Program-made: the position numbers and the translations under genes | From: JAKPUX01 sp964436305 | GTDB lineage: Bacteria > Zhuqueibacterota > Zhuqueibacteria > Residuimicrobiales > Residuimicrobiaceae | DNA length: 64,000 nucleotides | NCBI GenBank assembly: GCA_964436305.1 | Contig: CAYTCI010000009.1 | Location: forward strand, 16,851 to 80,850 | Direction of reading: 5' to 3' | The notes under the pieces: model-generated | Told to the model about the DNA's origin: nothing | Database searches by the model: none | The model's input: the letters and a program-made list of their open reading frames with translations, nothing else | In this document: positions 1-7,977 of the stretch, piece by piece | How positions within the stretch are numbered: position 1 is the stretch's first letter | Layout: every line of letters begins with the position of its first letter

Positions 1-677
1 AAGGGGTGGACGGCTTTATCATCATGCCCGTGGGCGTGCAGTATGCCCATCTCAAGCAACTGCTGGCTGATGGCATCCCGCTGGTTCTCCTCGACCGTTG
101 TTTCGACGAGATTCACACCAATTCCGTGATCGTAAATGATTATAAAGGCGCCTTCGAGGCGGTGGAACACCTCCTCTCCGAAGGCCATAGCCGCATCGCC
201 ATCGTCCAGGGGCTGGCGGAAACCCACACCAATCGCGCCCGGCTGCAGGGCTACCTGGATGCCCTGGCCAAATTTGGCATCACCCCCGACGAGAACCTCA
301 TCGTCGGCAACGATTTTCGCAAGAACAATGGCTATATCGAGACCAAGATCCTCCTGCGCCTGGAGCAGCCCCCCAGCGCCATCTTCACCACCAGCGACCT
401 GATCACCCTGGGCGCCCTCCAGGCCATTCAGGAGGAGGGCTGCCTGATCCCCGAAGACATCTCCCTGGTCTCGTTCGATGACACCGATTTTGCACCCTTT
501 CTGTATGCGCCCTTGACCGCCGTCAGCCAGCCCAAGGAACTGATGGGCGAGATTGCCGTCAAACTCCTCATCGAGGATCTGAAAAGCATGGGGCAAAAGG
601 AGAAGAAACGCATTGTCCTGGAACCACAGCTGATCATCCGCAAGTCCGTCGCGCATTGTCCTCCGATCACCCACTGA
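1..677 (+). CDS. LacI-family transcriptional regulator, C-terminal part
   Basis: This is the sugar-sensing half of a LacI/GalR regulator. The reading frame is already open at the left edge of the window, so the N-terminal helix-turn-helix and the true start lie outside. The visible ~224 residues match the periplasmic-binding-protein-like effector domain: a GHSRIAIV strand, an RxxGYLDAL helix, the 'PSAIFTTSD' hinge segment, the 'PEDISLVSFDD' segment and a closing 'LIIRKSV' strand. These regulators usually bind a sugar and control nearby catabolic genes. The gene sits just upstream of a LacI-type operator and an ABC sugar importer, which makes it the candidate regulator of this locus. The partial status is certain; the ligand is unknown. 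Confidence 0.9.
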   Translation, partial: GVDGFIIMPVGVQYAHLKQLLADGIPLVLLDRCFDEIHTNSVIVNDYKGAFEAVEHLLSEGHSRIAIVQGLAETHTNRARLQGYLDALAKFGITPDENLIVGNDFRKNNGYIETKILLRLEQPPSAIFTTSDLITLGALQAIQEEGCLIPEDISLVSFDDTDFAPFLYAPLTAVSQPKELMGEIAVKLLIEDLKSMGQKEKKRIVLEPQLIIRKSVAHCPPITH

Positions 678-769
678 ACCGATTGAACTGAATCCGACGC
701 CGGGAGGCGAAGCCGGACCAAGAGAACCTTGCCGAATCGATACGGGACATTTGCTCGCGGTTAACTGCA

Positions 770-797
770 CAAACGTTTGCATAATCAAACGCTTTGA
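770..797 (+). promoter_or_regulatory. Paired LacI-type operator
   Basis: The perfect 10-bp palindrome CAAACGTTTG (770-779) has the central CG typical of LacI/GalR operators. Six bases further on, TCAAACGCTTTGA (785-797) repeats the same half-sites with one extra central base. The second site overlaps the GAGG ribosome binding site of the gene at 807. A -10-like CATAAT (780-785) lies between them, although no convincing -35 is seen. Binding by the adjacent LacI-family protein is inferred. Confidence 0.55.
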
Positions 798-806
798 GGT
801 CCGATC

Positions 807-1667
807 ATGAAAGCACGTTTACGACTCACCACCCTGACCCTGCTGCTCTGCGCCGCTGCCACCTGGCACTGCGGCGACGACCGCTCCGAGGTGCTCGCCC
901 CCTACGCCGGCAGCCGCCCGCTCCACTGGCTGCGGGTGACCAAGAGCAGCACCCCCGACCTGCAATGGCTCGGCGGCCGCGTCGCTGCCATTGGCGTCAA
1001 TGTGGGTCACAAGGCCGCTCTCGACGCCAGCCTCATCTGGCTGCGCACCGCCGACGCCAACACCATCGGCTCCTGGATCACCTTCGGCCAGAACACCGAC
1101 GCCAGCCGCATCCGCCAGTATGGCGGTACCCCCTTGCCCGCTCTCACCGACTCGACCGAATATACCTTCTGGCTTGCCGATCAGGCCGCCTTCGCCGCCG
1201 GCCTCGATACCAGCCGCTTCGACGCCAACAGCTTTATCGATACCACCTTCGTCATGAGCGTCCTGGTCAAAGGCAAGATCGGCGGTGAAAAAAACGCCCA
1301 GGGCAAGGAGATCGTAAACATCGTCATCCAGCGCAACGAGACCATGCTCGAGGACAGCTATACCCTCTCGTGGACCCCCGCCGATCTGCCCTTTCGCCAG
1401 ATCGCCGTTCGTACCAACTCCCTCGGCGGTTTCACTGACCTGATCTGGCATATCGTCACCCCCGACTCCCTGCCCGACAACATCTATCCCCCGGTCAAGG
1501 TCGGTCAGGCTCCGCCAGGCACCGAAGAGGCCATCGCCTGGCCCGAAACCGGCTTTGCCCGCAACAAGGTCCAGATCCTGTGGATGACCAACAGCAAGTG
1601 GAAAGTCAACAACTTCAGCCCCAGCGCAACCGGATATGCCTGGCTGAGGCTTTATCCCTTTGAATGA
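807..1667 (+). CDS. Putative exported lipoprotein of unknown function
   Basis: I do not recognise this 286-residue protein. It opens with a basic and hydrophobic signal (residues 1-20) ending at Cys22 in the context TWHC. That is a poor lipobox, but the first binding protein (SQC) and the second (CSC) have equally unusual contexts. The mature part is rich in Ser, Thr and Asp, and its short strand-like segments suggest a beta-sandwich with Ig- or fibronectin-like spacing. The start is supported by GAGG about 8 nt upstream. The ABC importer follows 21 nt downstream, so it may be co-transcribed and could be an accessory sugar-binding or surface lipoprotein. Confidence 0.6.
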   Translation: MKARLRLTTLTLLLCAAATWHCGDDRSEVLAPYAGSRPLHWLRVTKSSTPDLQWLGGRVAAIGVNVGHKAALDASLIWLRTADANTIGSWITFGQNTDASRIRQYGGTPLPALTDSTEYTFWLADQAAFAAGLDTSRFDANSFIDTTFVMSVLVKGKIGGEKNAQGKEIVNIVIQRNETMLEDSYTLSWTPADLPFRQIAVRTNSLGGFTDLIWHIVTPDSLPDNIYPPVKVGQAPPGTEEAIAWPETGFARNKVQILWMTNSKWKVNNFSPSATGYAWLRLYPFE

Positions 1668-1688
1668 TCCTCTCCGCCACGAAAGGGT

Positions 1689-3029
1689 ATGCGCGTGAAA
1701 AAATGGATTGCTGCCGCACTGCTGCTGGGGCTGGCCCTCTGGTCCCAATGCAGCAAAAAGGAAGAGGGGACGGCTGCGGGTAAAACCACCGTCACCTTCT
1801 GGCACAGCTTCGTCTCCTCAACGGTCCCGGCGCTCAATGAACTCATTGCCAAATTCGAGCAGGAAAATCCCGATATCCAGATCCGCGCCCAGTACATCCC
1901 CACCGGAGACGCCCTGATCCAGAAACTCATCACCTCGGTGCAGAGCAAGACCGCTCCTGACATCTCCTGGGTCCATTCGGATTATCTGGAGGATCTCGTT
2001 GAGGCCGATGCCATCTACCCGATGGCCGAGTTCATCGGCGGCCCGGATGGCCTGAGCCAGGAGGAAATGGCGCAGATCTATCCGGCGCTGATCCAGTATG
2101 CCTCCTGGCGCGGCACCCTCTACAGCCTGCCGATGGAGGCCACCAACCTCGCGCTGCTCTACAACAAGGATCTCTTCCGCAAGGCCGGCCTCGATCCGGC
2201 CAAACCGCCCCGGAATTGGGACGAACTCTTCAGCTATGCCAAAAAACTGACCGCCGACACCAATGGCGACGGCAAACAGGAGCAGGTCGGATTCTTCTTG
2301 CCGATCTTCCCGGCGACCGGACCCCTCGGCGGCTGGATGGTCTGGCAGTGGCTTCCTTTCCTCTGGCAGGCCGGCGGCGAGATCATCAACGCAGAGCAGT
2401 CCGCGGTGCTCTATGATAATCCGTCAGGGGTCGCGGCCCTCACCCTCTGGCAAAAGATCTACCAGGAACTCAATCTGAGCACCTATACCACCGACTATGA
2501 TGTGGCCTTCGCCTCCCAGCGGCTGGCTATGGCCCTGGACGGCCCATGGAACCTGCCGCGCTACAAGACCCTGCTGCAGAACTTTGACTGGGGCTTTGCC
2601 CCGCTGCCGGAGGGACCACAGCAAAAGGCGACGATCATCGGCGGCGAATACCTGACCATCTTCCGGCAGAGCAAGCATCCCGAAGCGGCCTGGAAGTTCA
2701 TCAAATGGATCATCCAGCCGCAGAATCAGGCCTACTGGGCGATGAAATCGAGCTATCTGCCGATCAATCGCAAGGTGCTCGAGGTGCCGGAATTCCAGGC
2801 CTACCTGACGGCCAATCCCAATTTCAAGGTTTTTGTCGACGAACTGGAGTACAGCCTGGCCTCACGCCCGATCGACTATGATGGCCTGCAGATCACCCGT
2901 CACGTCGCCGAAGCGCTTGAGCGGGCGACGGTTGGCAAGGCCGATCCCGCGGCTGCCTTGCACGAGTCAGCGGCCCGGTCGAATGCCCTGCTCGCCGCCA
3001 GACACCAGGCCGGCAGCGCGAGGCCCTGA
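1689..3029 (+). CDS. ABC sugar transporter, extracellular solute-binding protein family 1
   Basis: The 446-residue product is the substrate-binding component of a MalE/UgpB-type importer. It has an N-terminal lipoprotein-like signal with Cys near residue 20. The family-typical opening is 'TFWHSF', then a 'PDISWVHSDY' segment, a calcium-loop-like DTNGDGKQE, and the 'ALDGPWNLPRY' and 'EAAWKFIKWI' motifs of family 1 binding proteins. An AAAGGG ribosome binding site precedes the ATG. The two permeases follow directly. A closely similar paralogue lies 46 kb away at 48433. The sugar bound is unknown. Confidence 0.9.
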   Translation: MRVKKWIAAALLLGLALWSQCSKKEEGTAAGKTTVTFWHSFVSSTVPALNELIAKFEQENPDIQIRAQYIPTGDALIQKLITSVQSKTAPDISWVHSDYLEDLVEADAIYPMAEFIGGPDGLSQEEMAQIYPALIQYASWRGTLYSLPMEATNLALLYNKDLFRKAGLDPAKPPRNWDELFSYAKKLTADTNGDGKQEQVGFFLPIFPATGPLGGWMVWQWLPFLWQAGGEIINAEQSAVLYDNPSGVAALTLWQKIYQELNLSTYTTDYDVAFASQRLAMALDGPWNLPRYKTLLQNFDWGFAPLPEGPQQKATIIGGEYLTIFRQSKHPEAAWKFIKWIIQPQNQAYWAMKSSYLPINRKVLEVPEFQAYLTANPNFKVFVDELEYSLASRPIDYDGLQITRHVAEALERATVGKADPAAALHESAARSNALLAARHQAGSARP

Positions 3030-3034
3030 GCGCA

Positions 3035-3928
3035 ATGGCGGCCATTCGCACCCATTCGGCACCGGCACGGAGAAGGGAGGGCCTCAGCGCCCTGCTTTTC
3101 CTCTCGCCGACGCTGGTCATTTTTTCGACCTTTGTCCTCTTTCCGGTGCTCTTTTCGTTCTACCTGAGCTTTCACCAGTGGAACATGTTCAGCGCCCAGC
3201 AATCCTTTGTCGGTCTGGCCAACTATGCGCGCATGGTCCGGGATCCGGAATTCTGGTCGGTGCTCAGGAACACCCTGGTCTACACCCTTGGCACCGTGCC
3301 GCTGAACATGGCCCTGTCGCTGGGGGTGGCCTATCTCCTCAATCAAAAGCTGGCGGGCAAAAAGTTTTTGCGCACCGCCTTCTTCGCGCCGGTGATCATC
3401 TCGCCGGTGGCCGCGGCGGTGATCTGGCGCTGGATGTACGATCCCAATTTCGGCCTGGTCAACTATGCCCTTGCCCTCGTGGGTGTCAAGGGGCCCAACT
3501 GGCTGAACGAACCCCATTCGGCGATGTTCGCCCTCATCCTGATGGCCGTCTGGAAGACCCTCGGGTTCAACATGGTGCTCTTCTCGGCCGGTTTGCAGGG
3601 TATCCCTGACACCTACTATGAGGCCGCCGAGATCGATGGCGCCGGGGCCTGGACGAAATTCTGGCGGATCACGATCCCGCTGCTCAGCCCGACCACCTTT
3701 TTTATCATGGTGATGTCCATCATCGGTTCCTTTCAGGCCTTTGATGTCGTCTACGTTCTCACTTCAGGCGGCCCGATGGGGGCGACCAAGGTCCTGGTTT
3801 TTTATCTCTACGAGCATGCCTTCAAGTTCTTCGAGATGGGCTATGCCTCGGCGGTTGCCTATTTCCTCTTTCTGCTGCTGATCGTCCTGACCCTGCTGCA
3901 GATCCGGTTGATGAAATCCAAAATCTGA
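3035..3928 (+). CDS. ABC sugar transporter permease, MalF/UgpA type
   Basis: This is the first inner-membrane permease of the importer, 297 residues, about six transmembrane segments. The cytoplasmic EAA loop that contacts the ATPase is visible as 'YYEAAEIDGAGAWTKFWRITIPLL' in shortened form: EAAEIDGA followed by the conserved FWRITIPLL. The start lies 5 nt after the binding-protein stop. The end overlaps the next gene in a TGATG junction, so the two permeases are translationally coupled. Length and motif order are normal for the family. Confidence 0.93.
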   Translation: MAAIRTHSAPARRREGLSALLFLSPTLVIFSTFVLFPVLFSFYLSFHQWNMFSAQQSFVGLANYARMVRDPEFWSVLRNTLVYTLGTVPLNMALSLGVAYLLNQKLAGKKFLRTAFFAPVIISPVAAAVIWRWMYDPNFGLVNYALALVGVKGPNWLNEPHSAMFALILMAVWKTLGFNMVLFSAGLQGIPDTYYEAAEIDGAGAWTKFWRITIPLLSPTTFFIMVMSIIGSFQAFDVVYVLTSGGPMGATKVLVFYLYEHAFKFFEMGYASAVAYFLFLLLIVLTLLQIRLMKSKI

Positions 3929-4779
3929 TGGAAGCCATGCCCAGTTACCCGGTTAAAATAGCTTCAACCGCGCGGCGCGTGCTCTATTACCTCTTCATTT
4001 ATGCCGCGGCCCTGGCTACCCTGGCGCCCTTTATCTGGATGGTGCTGACCTCCCTCAAGGATCTCAACGAGATCTTTGTCTATCCGCCGCGGTGGATGCC
4101 GGCCACATTCCATTTTGAGAATTACCTGCGGGCCTTCCAGGCCGCCCCCTTCGGCCGCTACTATTTCAACAGTCTGCTGGTGGCGGTGACCGTCACCCTG
4201 GGGCAGCTCATCACCTGCTCGATGGCCGCCTTCGCCTTTGCGCGGCTGCAGTTCAAGGGGCGTGAACTCCTCTTCCTGCTTTTCCTCGGCACGATGATGA
4301 TTCCCGGTCAGGTGACGATGATTCCCACCTTCATGATCCTCCACTGGATCGGCTGGATCGACAGCTACAAGGCGCTCATCGTGCCGGGCCTGGCCTCCGC
4401 CTTTGGCACCTTTCTCCTGCGGCAGTTTTTCATGACCATTCCCAAGGAGCTTGAGGAGGCGGCTTATATCGATGGCTGCAGCCGCTGGCGGGTGCTCTGG
4501 AATATCATCCTGCCGCTCTCCCGGCCGGCCCTGGCGACCCTCTCGATCTTTACCTTCATGGGCGTGTTCAATGATTTCATGTGGGCCCTGATCGTCACCA
4601 GCTCGGAAGAATTGCGCACCGTGCAGCTGGGCCTGGCGATCTTTCGCGACCGCTACCTGACGGAATGGGATCTGATGATGGCGGGTTCGGTCACCGCAAC
4701 CCTGCCCATCCTGCTCGTCTTCTTTTTCGCGCAAAAGTATTTCATCAAGGGTATCACCTTGTCCGGCCTCAAGGAATGA
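3928..4779 (+). CDS. ABC sugar transporter permease, MalG/UgpE type
   Basis: This is the second permease, 283 residues, six predicted membrane segments. Its EAA loop reads EEAAYIDGCSRWRVLWNIILP, with the conserved EAAxIDG core. The ATG overlaps the stop of the upstream permease. No ATP-binding subunit (MalK/MsmK type) follows, and none was found anywhere in the window. The ATPase must be supplied in trans, as is known for multitask ATPases of carbohydrate importers of this family. Confidence 0.93.
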   Translation: MEAMPSYPVKIASTARRVLYYLFIYAAALATLAPFIWMVLTSLKDLNEIFVYPPRWMPATFHFENYLRAFQAAPFGRYYFNSLLVAVTVTLGQLITCSMAAFAFARLQFKGRELLFLLFLGTMMIPGQVTMIPTFMILHWIGWIDSYKALIVPGLASAFGTFLLRQFFMTIPKELEEAAYIDGCSRWRVLWNIILPLSRPALATLSIFTFMGVFNDFMWALIVTSSEELRTVQLGLAIFRDRYLTEWDLMMAGSVTATLPILLVFFFAQKYFIKGITLSGLKE

Positions 4780-4976
4780 GGCCACACCTCGAAGGCGCCT
4801 GCCGAATGGCCTCGCTGGCGCCCTCGACAATGGGGAGATCAAATTTCCGTACCATTGGTGCAAAAGGGCATCCGGACCCAAAACGCCGAGGAGGTGATGC
4901 AGCAGACCAAGTGCAATTTGCCCAAGGAATCTAAATCACTGGCAACGCCGCAGCACAACATGTTGGGAGGTATGCA
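4780..4976 (+). other. Intergenic leader upstream of the CBM9-like protein
   Basis: This 197-nt gap holds no convincing gene. It starts with a 7-bp inverted repeat, GAGGCCA (4778-4784) and TGGCCTC (4807-4813), with no T-run. It ends with the 10-bp palindrome CAACATGTTG (4956-4965) next to the ribosome binding site GGGAGG (4965-4970). No clear promoter hexamers were found. Confidence 0.35.
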
Positions 4977-6890
4977 ATGAAAAGATGGACACTCTTGCTC
5001 TGTCTCATTCTCGTTCCGGGATTCGCCATGGTTCAGGCGCAAGCCCCGTACGGGGTAGGGGATAACATCAACGTCCCCTACGTCGCTCCCGGAACCCTGA
5101 CCCTCGATGGCAAAGCCGATGAGCCGGCATGGAACGATGCAGCAAATGTCAACATGATCGGCTTCTGGGATGGCGCCTGGGGCGGCGTTCCCTACCCTGA
5201 CATCGAAGCCAATGCCAAACTGCTCTGGACCGAGGATTGGCTCTACATCTTCGCCAAGGTTGATGATTACTCCTTCTACTTTGGCAGTGACTCAACCGCC
5301 TGGACCGGCGAGCAGATCATGGTGGGTGTGGACCGGATTCTCGCCGGTGATCCCCCTGGCGGCCAGTTCGCTCCGGACTGGAGTGGTGCGCCTTACAATG
5401 CTCCGGACAAGGGGCCGGTGGTCTACAAGATTTATGACAAGGGCATCACCCTCAACTGGGGCGGCTGGTGGGATGACGCCAACCAGACCTACTGGCAGTA
5501 CTCGCCGGTCGATTCGGGCTGGGTGGATGGCAAGGTTTTCGTCGACAACGACAATTTCGTCTGGGGCGTCGAGATGAAGATCAAGGTGCCTCAGATTGCT
5601 CTCGGAACCCGTATCGGCTTCAACATCGGCGGTGCGGCAGCGACTCCTGACACCACGGCCGTGCCGTGGAGCTGGGGCGAAGGGACCTATGCCTACTATA
5701 CCTGGCATCCGCAGCCGGCGGATACGGCGGTCGGCTATCCCAGCGACTATATCGCCGGTGATATCCAGCGCCGCGCCCAGAGCTTTGGCACCCTCACCTT
5801 CGTTGGCGGCCCGGAACCCTATGGCGTCGCAGCCAACATCGATGTCCCCTATGTCGCTCCCGATGCGGTCATCCTGGATGGCAAGGCCGATGAGCCGGTC
5901 TGGGCCAACGCTGCTGCCGTCAACATGATCGGCTTCTGGGATGGCGCCTGGGGCGGCGTTCCCTACCCCGACATCGAAGCCAACGCCAAACTGCTCTGGT
6001 CCAATGGCTGGCTCTATCTCTTCGCCAAGGTCGATGATTACTCCTTCTTCTTTGGCAGCGACTCGACCGCCTGGATCGGCGAGCAGATCATGGTGGGCGT
6101 GGACGGCCCGATGTATGGTGATCCCCCCGGCGGCCAGTTCGCTCCGGACTGGAGTGGTGCGCCTTACAATGCTCCGGACAAGGGGCCGGTGGTCTACAAG
6201 ATTTATGACAAGGGCATCACCCTCAACTGGGGCGGCTGGTGGGATGACGCCAACCAGACCTACTGGCAGTACTCGCCGGTCGATTCGGGCTGGGTGGATG
6301 GCAAGGTTTTCGTCGACAACGACAATTTCGTCTGGGGCGTCGAGATGAAGATCAAGGTGCCTCAGATTGCTCTCGGAACCCGTATCGGCTTCAACATCGG
6401 CGGTGCGGCAGCGACTCCTGACACCACGGCCGTGCCGTGGAGCTGGGGCGAAGGGACCTATGCCTACTATACCTGGCATCCGCAGCCGGCGGATACGGCG
6501 GTTGGTTATCCCAGCGACTATATCGCCGGTGATATCCAGCGCCGTGCCAAATCCTTCGGAACCCTGACCTTCAAGCAGAGCATCACCGGCGTTTATGAAA
6601 CAGACCGGTCACCTGCCGTTCCGTCGGAGTTCAGCCTCGCGCAGAATTATCCGAATCCCTTCAACCCGACGACGACGGTCAGCTATCAGTTGAAGAAGGA
6701 TGCGAAGGTCCAGATCCAGGTCTACAACGTGCTCGGCAAACAGGTCGCCACCCTGGTCGACCGCAAGGAGAACGCCGGGATTCACGCGGTCAAGTGGAAT
6801 GGTTCGGAGCTCGCCAGTGGTCTCTATTTCATCCAGCTGCGGGTCAACGATCAGCTGGTGGCAAGCCGCAAGGCCATGTTGCTTAAATAA
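4977..6890 (+). CDS. Secreted protein with two CBM9-like modules and C-terminal sorting domain
   Basis: The 637-residue protein begins with a Sec signal peptide (about residues 1-22, ending in VQAQA). Two 252-residue modules follow, near residues 24-275 and 281-532. Each has the 'LDGKADEPxW' opening and 'WLYxFAKVDD' strand of the CBM9/DOMON-like sugar-binding family (PF06452 type). The C-terminal ~90 residues are a sorting or FlgD-like domain beginning 'FSLAQNYPNPFNP' and ending in a 'SGLYFIQL' strand, typical of type IX-like secretion cargo in FCB bacteria. There is no catalytic domain. A glycan-binding role at the cell surface is inferred. The start has a GGGAGG site 6 nt upstream. Confidence 0.85.
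   Translation: MKRWTLLLCLILVPGFAMVQAQAPYGVGDNINVPYVAPGTLTLDGKADEPAWNDAANVNMIGFWDGAWGGVPYPDIEANAKLLWTEDWLYIFAKVDDYSFYFGSDSTAWTGEQIMVGVDRILAGDPPGGQFAPDWSGAPYNAPDKGPVVYKIYDKGITLNWGGWWDDANQTYWQYSPVDSGWVDGKVFVDNDNFVWGVEMKIKVPQIALGTRIGFNIGGAAATPDTTAVPWSWGEGTYAYYTWHPQPADTAVGYPSDYIAGDIQRRAQSFGTLTFVGGPEPYGVAANIDVPYVAPDAVILDGKADEPVWANAAAVNMIGFWDGAWGGVPYPDIEANAKLLWSNGWLYLFAKVDDYSFFFGSDSTAWIGEQIMVGVDGPMYGDPPGGQFAPDWSGAPYNAPDKGPVVYKIYDKGITLNWGGWWDDANQTYWQYSPVDSGWVDGKVFVDNDNFVWGVEMKIKVPQIALGTRIGFNIGGAAATPDTTAVPWSWGEGTYAYYTWHPQPADTAVGYPSDYIAGDIQRRAKSFGTLTFKQSITGVYETDRSPAVPSEFSLAQNYPNPFNPTTTVSYQLKKDAKVQIQVYNVLGKQVATLVDRKENAGIHAVKWNGSELASGLYFIQLRVNDQLVASRKAMLLK
5046..5801 (+). repeat. Tandem module repeat, copy 1
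   Basis: This is the first CBM9-like module. It aligns to the second with a constant offset of 771 nt. Bases 5358-5731 are identical to 6129-6502 (374 bp by direct comparison), while the ends of the module have diverged. Confidence 0.95.
5817..6572 (+). repeat. Tandem module repeat, copy 2
   Basis: This is the second CBM9-like module, offset 771 nt from copy 1. Differences cluster in the first ~300 nt and the last ~70 nt. The protein remains in frame across both copies. Confidence 0.95.
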
Positions 6891-6908
6891 TCGGGAAGCA
6901 GGTTTTCT

Positions 6909-6964
6909 TTCGGGATCCGGCCCGGCCGCCGCTTGCAGCCTGGCGGCCGGGCTGTCCTCCCGAA
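6909..6964 (+). terminator. Strong stem-loop without T-run
   Basis: An inner perfect 11-bp stem, GCCCGGCCGCC (6920-6930) with GGCGGCCGGGC (6942-6952), is enclosed by an outer 7-bp stem, TTCGGGA (6909-6915) with TCCCGAA (6958-6964). No T-tract follows, so it may be a transcript-stabilising or pausing element rather than a classic intrinsic terminator. It separates the CBM9 gene from the long downstream gene run. Confidence 0.55.
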
Positions 6965-6999
6965 GGAACAAGGTACGCACTCCTCAACGGATGATCGCC

Positions 7000-7950
7000 A
7001 TGAAAGCTGCCATTTTACACGGTCCCAAAAACTTTGTCATCGAAGAGCGCGAGATGCCGGTGATCGGCCCGGAGGATCTCCTGGTGCGGACGACCGCCTG
7101 CGGGGTCTGCACCGGCGAGGTCGAGATGTGGGAGGGGAGGAATCCCAATCTCCATTTTCCGATTTTCATCGGCCACGAGGCTTCGGGAGTGGTCGAGGCG
7201 GCCGGCGAGCGGGTGCAGGGATTTGCTCCGGGCGACCATGTCGCGGCCTGGATCGAGGGCAAGGGGTATGCGGAGTACTTTGCCGCCCCGGCCGGCTCGC
7301 TCTATCGCCTGCGCCCGGAAACGCCAATGGAACTGGCCCTGGGCGAACCGATCGCTTGCGCTGTCAACGGTGTGCGAAAAGCGGATGTGCAGCTCAATGA
7401 AAGCATCTGCCTGGTCGGCTGCGGTTTTATGGGACTGATCATGCTGCAGGTTCTGCGTGTGCGCGGCGCGGGGATGCTCATTGCGGTCGATACACGCGAG
7501 GATATTCTGGCGCTGGCGAAAAGCCTCGGCGCCGATCACACCATCCATCCCCTCCAGGTCGATGCCGTGCAGGCGGTGCGGTCGCTCACCCGCGACCAGG
7601 GGGTGGATCTCGGCATCGAAGCCGCCGGGCGCCAGGAAAGCCTGGATATGACCGCGGCGATGGTGCGCATGGAGGGTAAACTCGAGGTCTTTGGCTTCCA
7701 CCAGGGCGGCGCCCGCAGCGTCGACTGGGGCTACTGGAACTGGATGGCCTTCCGGATCATCAACGGCCATTCCCGCAGCGCCCATTTGTACATCGAGGGC
7801 ATGCACATTGGTCTGGATCTGCTGGAAGCCGGGAAGCTGAATATGGCTCCCCTGGTGACGCACCGCTTCCCGCTGCTCGAGATCAATACGGCCTTCAGGA
7901 CGGCGGCCGAAAAAGGGGCCGGATTTGTCAAAGGGGCGATCATTTTTTGA
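7000..7950 (+). CDS. Zinc-type alcohol/polyol dehydrogenase (MDR family)
   Basis: This is a medium-chain dehydrogenase that likely oxidises a sugar alcohol or sugar hydroxyl with NAD(P). The GroES-like domain carries probable catalytic zinc ligands Cys37 and His59-Glu60 (GHEA motif). The Rossmann domain shows a VGCGFMG nucleotide-binding turn and a following acidic Asp. The structural-zinc lobe with four cysteines is absent, which accounts for the short length (316 residues against about 345). The start is uncertain: ATG 7000 (MKAAIL, the usual family start) or ATG 6991, neither with a strong ribosome binding site. The open frame continues upstream but does not look coding there. It heads the 26-gene run. 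Confidence 0.85.
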   Translation: MKAAILHGPKNFVIEEREMPVIGPEDLLVRTTACGVCTGEVEMWEGRNPNLHFPIFIGHEASGVVEAAGERVQGFAPGDHVAAWIEGKGYAEYFAAPAGSLYRLRPETPMELALGEPIACAVNGVRKADVQLNESICLVGCGFMGLIMLQVLRVRGAGMLIAVDTREDILALAKSLGADHTIHPLQVDAVQAVRSLTRDQGVDLGIEAAGRQESLDMTAAMVRMEGKLEVFGFHQGGARSVDWGYWNWMAFRIINGHSRSAHLYIEGMHIGLDLLEAGKLNMAPLVTHRFPLLEINTAFRTAAEKGAGFVKGAIIF

Positions 7951-7977
7951 GTTCTCTTTTCGCGCGGAGGTTTGGTT

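Noticed and set aside
5292..6479. A 395-codon minus-strand frame with internal repeats
   Set aside because: Its repeats come from the duplicated CBM9 module on the other strand.
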